Positions 33,076 through 46,100 of a DNA stretch of 64,000 nucleotides are shown here, one piece after another. The translations under genes were made by a program, and so were the position numbers. The notes under the pieces are model-generated. The model was not told the DNA's origin. It ran no database searches and saw only the letters and a program-made list of their open reading frames with translations. Within the stretch, counting starts at the first letter, position 1. Each line of letters starts with the position of its first letter. Origin of the DNA: Manduca sexta (Eukaryota > Arthropoda > Insecta > Lepidoptera > Sphingidae); assembly GCF_014839805.1 (NCBI RefSeq), contig NC_051138.1:13204983-13268982 (forward strand), given 5' to 3'.

Positions 33076-34194
33076 ACTTGTACAGCCCTAGCAGTTCGCA
33101 TTGATACGGTAATAAAAGCTTAAATAACTTAGATATTTTCGACATAATGTCTATCAAATATAAATATCTACCGAACGATAATTACCATCGTGGCCTCGCG
33201 TCTTGATTTATTTTTCAGCCAGTGCTACTTAGTTGACCTTTATTTGGATTTCGGTTCTGAGATTAAAATGAGTTAGTCAGGAAATATATAAAATATTTTT
33301 ATGTATTAATTCAATTCATTATAGATAACTTAATCTGAATCATAATTTATAAGATAAGAAAGTAATTACAACTCTAAATTGTTATATTCATAGTATCAAA
33401 TTTTACAAAATGATAAAATTAATGGCGGCATTCAGGATTGTCTTGCCGCAAGGGCGGGCGCGGCGCGGCTCTAAATTCAAAAAGCTGTTTTTTTGTTTAT
33501 TTATTTATTACAGCTCTGGAAACTAGTCCATTCAGCCCGTCTTTCATATAATGTAATTTTTTAACAATTATTCAAGTTACAAAGTTTTCGAACAAAAAGT
33601 TAGATACTACGATGGAACAGTGGTCGGTATAATATCCTCTTCCTTGAATAATTCAAAATACTGTTAATAACTATCTTATCATTTATTATTCCGCCCATCA
33701 CCATCGCCCATTAATTTTGGTTAATCAGTTTAATACGAAAAAAAATATAATACTGTAAATGAAATTGTGACTGATCTCATAATTTGATCAATAAATGACA
33801 CCGATACCATTGCAATAACAATAAACAAGCGTCCTTTAAACTCTAAGCGATATTTTGTTCGGCTTTTATTTTTTTCAAGCGTAGAATACAACATCGAGAA
33901 GTATTTTTAACATCGAGAACTTATGACCATTTATCCAAAACTATCCTCGGTCTTTTAAATACCAACACAAAAACAACTTTCTGATGTTTTAACAAATCTA
34001 TTCGTTTAAAGATAATGTTATCATTTTATCGAAAATCTAATTGCTCATGTAAGCGTACCGTTCAACCGATACGTTTGGCAAACACAAATAAATGCGTGCT
34101 AGAGCAGATAATATTAATTTAATGAGAGACACCGTAGCATACTGAATAGAGTGGTTTATAGTACTATAATTAATATATATATAAAAAAAAAAAC
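33076..34194. other. Upstream region of the NRF-6-like gene
   Basis: AT-rich, with a small GC-rich patch at 33440-33475. The start codon at 34195 follows a TATATATATAAAAA run, so a core promoter could be near, but no element can be assigned with confidence. Confidence 0.35.
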
Positions 34195-37100
34195 ATGGAG
34201 AAGTTTTTCGTTTTAGTGTTGATGAATTTATTTTTTTATAAATATACAAATGGTCATTTAGTAATACCAACAGATGGGTCTATGTCTAATCTCGCGTTTG
34301 ATCAGCAACTCTACGAAGATGTTTTGGATCCAGAGTTGTGTCAAGAGCAAATAAATTATTTGCGCTTGAATAACACTCTTCTTCTGGCAAGATGTAAGTA
34401 TATATTATATGTATGCCTTAATTTTACTAAATATTTTAATTTAGTTTATTTTATATAATACTTTTAAAATATATATCAGTGTCAAATACGCTCGAATTTT
34501 ATTCACGTACTCTGATACTCACGTTTTTAAGCTTTTTGGGTCGATATATAGCAATCACTCGGTAAAATTAGGTATTATTTGTATTGCAAAAGGAAATATT
34601 AAATATTATTTTATTAATCACAATTTCAATTTATTTCAACAATATGAAATAAATTATCAATAATATACATCATATTTAAATCTTATAATCAAGTAAATAC
34701 GTTTAAGTGACATGGGTTATTAATGAATAATTCATACTAACTAACTTAACTAATATCTTGTTATTAATGGATTTTCTGTAGACATTTTAAAGCAGACATT
34801 CACATGAAAATTCTGGCAGTCTAAATAGGTACTAATACGTTAAATGAAATTAAAATTACAGTTAATGTGTACCTTAATGAAAAAATATATTTTCGGGAAC
34901 TACGGTCATGCGCTAATTTGACGTTGGCTGTCAAGGATGTTACATAATACGCCCCGAGTAGGACTGAAGTGAGAGGGAAGGGAAAAAAGCTCAATTTAAC
35001 GTGATATCGATACAGCCAATGTAGTTTTTAAGATTTGGTTGAATTTGGTTTACAATATTTTGATAATTACGATATGTCTATTTATAGCTATGTAAGTAAA
35101 TTATATAATGTACATGTATTTCATATATGTATTTTTTTTATTTTACATTTATTTTAATTTATAGTAACGGGTGATCAAAATAAGAATTCCTTAAAAATAA
35201 GGAACTAAATGTTAATAACATAATAATAATAATATCAGCTCTGTATTATATACTTGCCCACTGCTGAGCACGGGCCTCCTCTACTACTGAGAGGGATTAG
35301 GCCTTAGTCCACCACGCTGGCCTAGTGCGGATTGGTAGACTTCACACACCTTCGAAATTCCTATAGAGAACTTCTCAGATGTGCAGGTTTCCTCACGATG
35401 TTTTCCTTCACCGTTAAAGCGAACGATAAATTCACAAAGAATACACACATGATTTTAGAAAAGTCAGAGGTGTGTGCCCTTGGGATTTGAACCTGCGGAC
35501 ATTCGTCTTGGCAGTCCGTTCCACACCCAACTAGGCTACCGCCGCAACTAAATGTTAAGGAAACAAATATATATATAAAATATTTACACGCAAAACTTGT
35601 GCTTGTATTATAATAATAAGTGCTTTCTCTGTCTGCCTTTCTTTTTCGGAAGTATTTGGCCACATTACCAACGACGACTTTCCCATAATGAGATAAAGCA
35701 TGAGCCATCTTCAGATATTTTATCTCAAGTACATAGAGCATATTGCCACCGCTATAGTCGACAGCAAGATAAAATAGTGCAGCAAGCTGTCCCACCAGCA
35801 CCCCTCGTCGCGCAGTTATCCATGGCGCGGTACACCGCTCGCGGTCGTAACATAGTTATGATATTTTTTTTCAACGTTAAAAAAATATATTATTATGTAC
35901 GCTTATTAAGCGTTTATATGAAGATAATTATTATCATTGATTCGTTGAAATAATGTAACTCGCACCGTTCTATACTCACGGCCTCTTAGTATCTCTCCTT
36001 AATATCTGGAATTAAGCATCCATTACGGTCGGTTCTATGAAATGTTATTCTTGTTCTAATTCTCAATTTTCGCATATTGACATTACCTATCTATCTATTT
36101 GACTTATTTCGTTACGGGATAAAGACAAATTAGTGTTCCCTGAGACTCGCCGAGCTTCACCGCTCGGTGTCATAAATGCGTGCCACTGCTAATCCTGGCT
36201 TACAGGACTTGTAGTGGTGGGTGTGAGAGCGGGAAAGTCTCATATTAATATTACATAAATCATTCTTATCTTTATGTACCCATTGATAATTGTTATAAAG
36301 AATTTGATGTTTGTCTATATCAGTAATAAGTAATTCATCAAATGTATAAAAAAATTCCATTATATAATCTTTGTTACAGTTTTTGACGCCGGAATTAGAA
36401 CACCCAAAGGAATTTTGGAAGGAAATTTCCTTGATATGGGTAATTACCACCAGTGTCTCGGAATACAGGAGACTTTGCCAGATCTGTCAATCGACGGCAA
36501 ATACTGCACAATCAGTGTGCCCCTTGATCAGGATTTAGTTTTGCCGTCTTTCCCCGATTTGCCAGGATTACCGGACTTCCCAGGATGGCCAGATATCCCT
36601 TGGCCAGAGTTGAATCCGGAATTGACTCGCATACCTAAAGAAACGCATGACCGTGTAAAGACATTTAGATCTCTGCATGCAGACGGCTTGTCTAATCCTA
36701 GAGCGTATGTATATTTTCAACACATAACTGTAATGACTAATTTTGTTACTCCTATAAATACTTGCGGTGCACAGGTCGCCTATTTGACAGCAAGCGTTAC
36801 TTCTACCTATAACTAAAATAGATTTCTACAAAATATTTTTTTTTTGTTTTTCTCGCGGTTATTTTATATTATAGTTTTTTTCCGATTTCGAAGACTGCAG
36901 CTTTCATGGTTATGCGGAGACAGTTGTTGTTCGCTCATTATAATATAAGAAACCGCGATAAAATCCTAAAAAATACGAAATCATTAAGAAAATAATCCAT
37001 GGCACCGCACTGCGGATATACCTTGTTACTTTAAATATTATTTCACCCAGTAATCATACCAGCTACAATTCTCTTCAAACAGGAATACACTAGTGCTTGC

Positions 37101-40100
37101 TTAGCCACATGTACAGCGCAGTACCAGGAAATATATATTTTTTAATTAGATACATGTGTATGAAGTAAGCACGTGGGATTCAATATTGACACAACTTTTT
37201 ATGTATATATATATATATATAATCTGCAAATTTTTCTTTTAAATCTGGGTATTGTAGGAAATACCTCATCTAATCCACACTCTAACCCCCTTATTCACAG
37301 AAATGTCAGTTTGTGCAAAAGGAACATGAGAAATAAAACGCTTAATTATATTATGTTTTTAGACTTCTATCATCAGAAAAGCGTGATGTGACACTGAATC
37401 TAGCTATATGCATACCCAAAGCATGTACAACGCGGGAAGCGATCGACGGGATGCTTTTCAACACAACGGCTGTAGGCTTTCAATATAAAGACGATTTTTG
37501 TCGCTTGCCCGGCGACAAACCGTGGGTGGCCGCTGATTATATAGCTATGTAAGTCATAAATATATAGATTATATGCTAAATTTTAATTTGTATTTTATTG
37601 GTACGATAAATTTAATAAAATAAGAATTAATTATAATACTAATATTATCTTATTTATACTTATTCTCATATTAATAAGTAACTGCGGCCTCTAGGGCCCT
37701 ATTCCTGACATGTTAAATGCGCAGTGCATCGGGTTCGAAATGATTTTTTTTGTGTTAGCCCGTTTATTGTGAAGGACTATAGGCTATATAACATCATGCT
37801 ATAACTAATAGGAGCAGAGCATTAATGCAAAAAGTTGCAAAAACGAGGAAAAAATATTTTTTTGAGAGCTTCCGCAGCGTGCGCTGGGTAAACGGTTAAG
37901 GTTACGCAACAAACATGTATGACGAAATTGTTCCTCTTAAAAAGTTCTAACAAACATATTATAAAGCAACATTGCACCGCCGCATCTGTAAATACAGCCA
38001 ATGAACGAGGAACCAGGGTAACATTGGCAGATTGACAGGGCATTCAAGTTCCCCAGTGTACTGAGAGAGGTTAAGTTAGGTTAGGTTACAAAGGTTATGT
38101 ACTTGAGCTATATATTTTTTCAGTGTCATATTTGGAACAATTGCTGTCATCACAATTTTAAGCACAGCGTACGACATACGCCACAATATTATTCTTAAAA
38201 GAGGTAAGAATTATCATTATTATGTTATGTTTTATTCCCTGCTAATAACGTGTCCTGGTATTCCTATAATTTATAAATTCCTAGTTACATTTTTTGTGTG
38301 AGGTTACGTAGAAAACAAATTTCATTTATTTTGGTGTTCATAATTTGTTACTGACCATGATCCTAATATAGTCGATGTCTTTTAGCAGTCGGATACGGAA
38401 CTTTTTGAGTTATTGCATTCGTGATCTACGCGTATTATTCTCATGTGTTAAAATCGTTAGAAGATAATAATTTTCGTGTAAATAAATGAAATAAATAAAA
38501 TAAAATAAGCCTTCATTTGCTAATTACAATAGGTATCTTATAACTTATTACTTGTTTATCTATTTATGACAATAACTATTACTTAATATCGGCAATCGTT
38601 TTTTTTTTGCAACAGCTTGTCTTACGACTGAGGTCTTCTCTAAGGATTTCCCGGAGACTCGATCTTTGGCTAAACGGGTCCATTCACGGGGCTGCCTTAT
38701 GTCATCTTCCCAACGCTTACATCGTTTCCCTTTACTTTCTTTTTCATTCCTAAAGTACCACTCCATTATTATTCTATTCCACTTTTCTATTGTGTTGTGT
38801 AACACGTGTCCAGTCCATCGCCATTTCAGCTTTTTGCAAACACTGCCCTTTATTGAATTTTGTTTTGATTTTTTAGTTTTTTCGAATTTACTCTGTCTTT
38901 TTTCTCACACCAGCTACGCTTCGTTCGATGCTTTTTGGCACACTTTTATTCTATTCAATAGTTGTTCAGTCAAAGCCATATGTTAGACAATGCCGATGTT
39001 GTACACAATTCTTTTAATTTTTGTTGATAATTCTTATAATTATTATACTAATCTGTTAGTATCGTTTGTAGATAATCATTTTCATGTAATTAATGAGTTG
39101 CAAATCAAAATTATTTGGAGTAAATAAGAATCGTTATTTTTATGACTCATGGCTAATATTTAATTAATCACATTTACAAGGAATACATGATTAAGATTGT
39201 TTTATCACTACGATAAGAAATTATATACTGATTTACTGTTATAGTGCCAAAGTCCAACTTTAGTGTAAACAAAGAGTTTTATATTTAATATTATGTTATC
39301 ATATTAATCGAATACCTTACTGTGTATGTACCTTACTGTGTATGTACCTTACTTATGTATTTAATACATTTTTTGCACTTTAATTTGTGTCCGATTATTA
39401 TTCTGAAGTTTTAATAGGCACGTAAATATATTCCAGATAAGAAAATATGAAAATTTTGTCAGCATAACGACGTTGTACACACATAGTGAGTCTTTGTCGT
39501 CATCGCTTTGAGTCCTACATTGTTGAAGATTGCGAAGTTTAGAATATTTTTATCACTTATTTTTTAGATTCGTGGTCTGCTTTTTTTAACATTTATTCAG
39601 AACTGAAGGTCTCCAGGCCTTATGTTATCAAATGTGACCAAATATTTAGGTAATAACTTGATAAATATCTCAAATCGTAGTTGTCTTTAATATAGCCAAA
39701 AACATGATCAATAGTAATTAATTAATAATTAAAGTGACAACTTCCAGTAATTTTTCACTGGTCTCTGCAATACAGTCGTAGAGCCTAATGCAGGCATCGT
39801 CGTTAAATGAAGACATAATTCGTTTCTAAAATATTTTATTACCGTTCCATATTTTGTCATCTCAGTAGTACAGGCGGTCCGTGCTCAGCAGTGGGCAAGT
39901 ATATAATACAGGGCTGATATTATTATTATATTCTGTCGTAAACTTTATGGTAAATAAATAAATTATTATTATAATACCTACATAGAAAGTAATACTGTTT
40001 GTTTGCTTTCAATGTCTTCCTTCTATAAATTTAACACTTATGCTATTGCAGTAAACACTTTAATCTTATGTATTTAATTGGATACAGAGTAATCGACTGA

Positions 40101-43100
40101 TTACAACGATCTTATTACTTGCGAGCCGATCATTCATCCTTAATGACACATAATTGTAGATCTGATATAATTACTGTATTTACGGCGTAAAGGATTGATT
40201 GCTCTTTAAACCTACTACAGAAATGTAGGAGCTAGGGTTTAATGAATATTTATGTAATAATATCGTTTATTCTAAGATGTTATGATTCTATGTATAATAT
40301 TCATAATACTGTTAAAAACTGAGTGTTTTACTGGTGGGCTCTCAATGTGAGAGTCCGCCTGGGTAGGTACATCTGCAATGTCTATGTCGCTGCCGCAAAG
40401 CAGCAGCTTGTAGTCATTGGTGTGTTCCCATTTGAAGGACATTGTAGCCAGTGTAACTGCTGGACATAATGAGATTTAACATCTCACGTCTCAGGATGGC
40501 GAGCGCAGTGGAATACCGAACAATACTTTGTAATTCAAGGTGTTGGATGGTGTTTCTGCTGTTTATGGGCGGTCGTATCGCTTATCATCAGGCGAACGGC
40601 AAGCTCTTCTGGACATACAAAGCACTAAAATCTGGATGCTAGTTAGACGTAAACAAGGGAAGCGCTAAAAGGAATTAAATGAAATTTGGCGCTCAAATAG
40701 ATTCCATGCCGATATAATAATAAAATAAGCCCGGTATAATATACTGTCCCACTGCTGGGGACGAGTCACCTCTACTACCGAGACGGATTAGGCCTTAGCG
40801 CACCACGCTGTAGAGCGGATTGGTATACTTTACACACCCTCAAAATTAGAGAACTTCTCAGGTATGCAGATTTACTCAAAATGTTTTCCTTCACCTTTAA
40901 AGGAAGCGATAAACCATAAACAATAAACACATAATTAAAAAATAAAGTCAGAGTTGCGGACATTCGTCTCGATAGTCCGTTCCACTCCCAACTAGGCTGT
41001 CTACGCTTTTTTCTGATCCTAATATACAACTTATTATTTATGATAAGCATAACAGGACTTTCACAATCCGGGACAGATATTTACGCGGTTGCAGTTGCAA
41101 GTAATACCTACCTTGTACATACATACATACATAACATCACGCATTTTATCCCCGAAGGGGTATGCAGAGGCGCAACTAGGGCACCCACTTTTCGCCAAGT
41201 ATGTTCCGTCCCATGATGTGATAGGGCGATATGATATATATGTGCCCGATATGGCGAGCCTATCGCCATATCGGGCACAAATTCCAGGCTCCGGGCTGAT
41301 ACTGAGCAGAAAAACCCAAATATCACTTTGCCCGACCCGGGATTCGAACCCAGGACCTCAGAGCGCTATTGTACCGGACATGCAATACAACTACGCCACC
41401 GAGGCAGTCATTGTAGATATCTTATAACACGAATAGTGGGTATAGCTAGATTTGTCGGCAAAATTTCATCCATATCTTTATTAGAAGTAAGCATGAGTCG
41501 TGAATACAGAGGCTCTACACGTGAATACATATTGATGCTGATAACACTGATTTGCATATTATCATAGCTTGCAATAAAATTATATTTTGCTATCAGAAGA
41601 TAAAGTCACGTTTTACTATAGTATTAGTAGGATATAACAAATTATTATAACTAGTGTAGAATGTACATTGTATGTGTTGTAAAAAAATTGTTTGTTTTTT
41701 TTTTCTTTGTTTTGCATCTAGAAATAGTGCAATGTTGACTTAAGCCGTCAAAGTCATTTAGTTTTACCTCTGGAATAGGCCACTTTTGTACTGAGCTTAA
41801 ATAAATATTAAATATACGTAATAAGGAGTTTCTCTCACGGATAGTGTATTTGAATGCCACGGTGGCGTAGTTGTAATTGTAAACGGCACGAGTACGACGC
41901 CCGTACTAAGGTCCTGGGTTCGAATTCCTAGTCAAGCTAAAATAATTGTGACTGGGTTTTTCCATCTCAAAAATTACTCAGTTACAGCTCGGAGTCAGGA
42001 AGTTGTCGGTGTGATACTCCCGTGCCTCGGAAAGCACGTAAACCTCGTTCGTTCTTCGCCTGATCTCTCTCAGGTCATGTCGGAATGGCGTCTCACCGGA
42101 CTATGGCAGTGAAGGAGCAGAGAGTCCACCCATGTATTGCGCACACACTCGTGCACTATAATATGTCCTTAGTACTTGATTGATTTCCGTTGAGATTGGC
42201 CGCCGTGGCCGAAATTCTGTTAGGAACGAATCAATGTCAATGTAACTGACTGCCGAGACAAATGTCCGCAGGTTTTAATCCCCAAACACACTTGAATTTT
42301 CGAAGTTACTTGTACATATTGTTTATAAATTATCGATTGGTTTAACGGTGATGGAAAACACGTGAGGGAACTTACATACCTGAGACCTTCTCATAAGAAA
42401 TTCGGAAGTATGGGGAGTCTCCCAGCACTAGGCCAGTATGGTGGGTTAACGCCTGTTTAGGCGTTAGTCCTCAGTAGTAAAGGATCCCCGTGCCCAACAG
42501 TGGGACAGTATATATAATAATATCAGCCCTGTATTATATACTTGCCCACTGCTGAGCACGGGCCTCCTCTACTACTGAGAGGGATTAGGCCTTAGTCCAC
42601 CACGCTGGCCTAGTGCGGATTGGTAGACTTCACACACCCATGAAATTCCTATAGAGAACTTCTCAGGTATGCAGGTTTCCTCACGATGTTTTCCTTCACC
42701 GTTAAAGCAAGTGATAATTCACAAAGAATACACACATAATTTTTTAGAAAAACCAGAGGTGTGTGCCCTTGGGATTTGAACCTGCGGACATTCGTCTCGG
42801 CAGTCCGTTCCACAACCAACTAGGCTATCGCCGCTTCAGGACAGTATATAATACCATAATACTGTTATGATATCATTTCAGAACCAAAGCAAATAAACAA
42901 ACTCCTGCAATCGTTTTCCGTGTACACTAACACGCGACGTCTCGTCACGTACACGTCGGTGCCGGGGACCCTGGAGTGTCTGGACGGCATCAGGGTGATG
43001 GCCATGCTGTGGGTCATAGTGGGCCACACGTACGTCACCAAGTTCAACGAATCACTCGCAAATCCTCTGGACGTTTTGAATGTAAGTTACGTGTAAATAA

Positions 43101-46100
43101 GCAAGTCGTTTGATGTCAACTAATCTATCTAACGGAAAATATCAGAAAAATGTGGATATAAATTATATCCTACCACTAGCTTATTACCAACATACATTAG
43201 CAATATGTACCATATAGCATTTGAATTACACAGTCCTGCTTGGCACTCCACAGCGCTCGTCATCCTGAGATGTTATATTCCATAATCTAACAGAAAGCTA
43301 TATTACTCCTAAGTGCTATAGGCTTTTTATTCCAGGAAAATATCCCCGAAAAATGTTTTCAAGCAGACGAAACCGCGGGCAAACGCTAGCAATAAACAAT
43401 AATGTACAGTAATGGGCTTACTACGATGTCCTTGTTTGTTTCAAACCGGAACAACAGTGCACGCACACTGCTACTTAGCGGTAGAAATAGACAAGATTAC
43501 AGATTATATGAAATGTTTATAATAATTGACGTTGCAGTGGATGACCTCGTTCAGTTCCCTTTGGATCACGTCGGCGCCATTCACTGTGGACACTTTCTTC
43601 ATGATCAGCGGTCTGCTGGTCGTCTACACTACTGCTGGAAAATTAACCAGAAGTAAGTAATTTTTTTTATCTACAGCTTAGCAAAGCGGTCTTACTCCAT
43701 TTTGTCAAGTGAACGTCAAAAATATTGCGACCGGCAAGAGATAAACAGACCCGGATGGTCGGCATAGTTATGCCGGCTTACACGCTTCTTCACGCTCCGC
43801 TTGAAGGACCCCATTTTAGGAAGGAGGAAAGCAAATGCCGGCAAACTATTCTACTGGTTAATGGTGTTGTAAATTATGTATTACTGAACCTTTTGCTTCG
43901 AGCTGGGATGGAAGAGATTGCAAAGCTGTGGTTTCGCAAACCAGCACGTGTGTGTGTGTGTGTGTGTGTGTGTTTGTGTGCGTGATGTGAATAACCGCCA
44001 TTTTCAATAAATAAACCCGATCGCTTTTTCGATCTATGTCAAAAATTTACCAATCAGAACAAAGTATTTATTGACATGCTCAAAATTACTTTATTTTATT
44101 GGATCATTATCCAAATCGGATTGAAGATTGAGTTTGGGATCGTTTATTGAAAACAGCTGTAAAAGGCAAGCAAAGGTATCGCCAGAAAATAAATGCTTGC
44201 TTCTTTTATACTCATAAACAACACAATATCCTAGCACATCGACTCACCAAATATGGTTAACATTAAGTATATTTGAATCATAGTGCGGTCTCTCTCAACT
44301 CTTAATTGATGACAGTGACGGCAAGCTGTTTCATCACGACGTATCACCCACGAAGACGCGCCCCACTACTTCCCTAATCGCTTACAGTGCGCGTGAGCAG
44401 CTTACGTACACACACATCAAAAAGTGGTGGGGCGCGTCTTTATCGATGATATGACCTTTAGCGCATAACATATTTAGTTACTATAATATCACTGCCTCGG
44501 TGGCGTAGTTGTAATTGTACACGGTACAAGTACGACTGCCGCGCTTAGGTCCTGGGTTCGAATCCCGGGTCGGGCCAAAATAATTGTGACTGGGTTTTTC
44601 CATCTTAAAAATTACTCAGTCGCAGCTCGGAGTCAGGAATTTGGCGATGTGATACCCCCGTGCCTCAGAAAGCACGTAAAGCTGTTGGTCCTGCGCCTGA
44701 TCTCTCTCCGGTCATGTCGGCTTGCCCTCTCACCGAACTATGAGAGTGAAGGAACAGAAAGTGCACCTGTGTATTGCGCACACAGTTGTGCACTATAATA
44801 TGTCCTGCGTACCTAGCTGATCTTCGTTGAGATTGGCCGCCGTGGCCGAAATTCGGCTAGGAGGAGGTTATGGTTATAATATGATCACATTTAATGTTAC
44901 CATAGAAACCTTTGTGTAACTGTGATATTAAGCACTTCTGAGTGAACTTACAGAACACCACGATATAAGGTTGCGTGGTGTGAGGCCCGTTGTCAATACA
45001 TTTGTTAATTTCCGTTGTCAGTACATTACTGTAAAATTCATAGTTTGTGTTTTCGTCGAGTATAGCAAAATCCTTTGTGTTAAATAAAATATTTTCATTT
45101 TCAAGTATTTGTTGTGCAAGCCACCCTTACTCAAAACAGTGGCATCATCAACCAGTGCAACATACTTATTCTAATCCCCATAAAATTATTTATGTTGATA
45201 TGAGTTATAAATCTTTTATTTTTGCCTCTAACTTATCGATGTTGCTTTATTTTCATTTAGGTTTTCATATAAAAAATCTATGCGTCATACGTGTCTGAGA
45301 ACAAGCCGTGTTTAATCCTTTTACTATATAACGTGGATTTGTAGTTTATCGATGAAACCGAGTCATATTTCTCTAGATAAGTGTCCGGGTTATGAGGAAA
45401 TCATTCCGTTCGATAAAGATGTTTTAAAATAATTTATCGATAAGACCTATTTCTATTATCAATAAATGTTTAGACATTCATTGTTAGTTATAGGACCAGG
45501 TTATGCCCGTCTGTCTCCCTCTTATTCTTAGTTACTCATAACTTAACTCATGAGTATCGTACTTTCTTCTCAACATAACGATGACCCCCCCACCACCCCC
45601 CGCTTTACCACTTTGGGCTCGAAGAAACACATTTTGAGACGCAATTTATATTTTTTTTTTTACAGTGAATCTACTAAAGAATCTCCATTTTTTCTATTTG
45701 AATCGTTTGCTGCGAATGTTTCCCGTACTGGCCGCGTTCGTGTTGCTCCAAGCGTCTATACTGAACTGGATATCGGACGGTCCAAACTGGACCACGGTTG
45801 CCCAGAGTACGAACAGTTGCAGGGTGTTCTGGTGGTCCACTCTTCTGCACATACAAAACTACGTCAACCCAGGTCATATGGTGAGTGTACATACATACAT
45901 ACATAACATCACGCATTTTATCCCCGAAGGGGTATGCAGAGGCGCAACTAGGGCACCCACTTTTCGCCAAGTATGTTCCGTCCCATGATATGATAGGGGG
46001 CGAGCCTATCGCCATAGCGGGTGAGTGGTGGTGAGTGTAACTTTATTATATATATAGCATCCCATGGGGGTAGGTAGAGCAAGGTTCACTTTGATCGATT

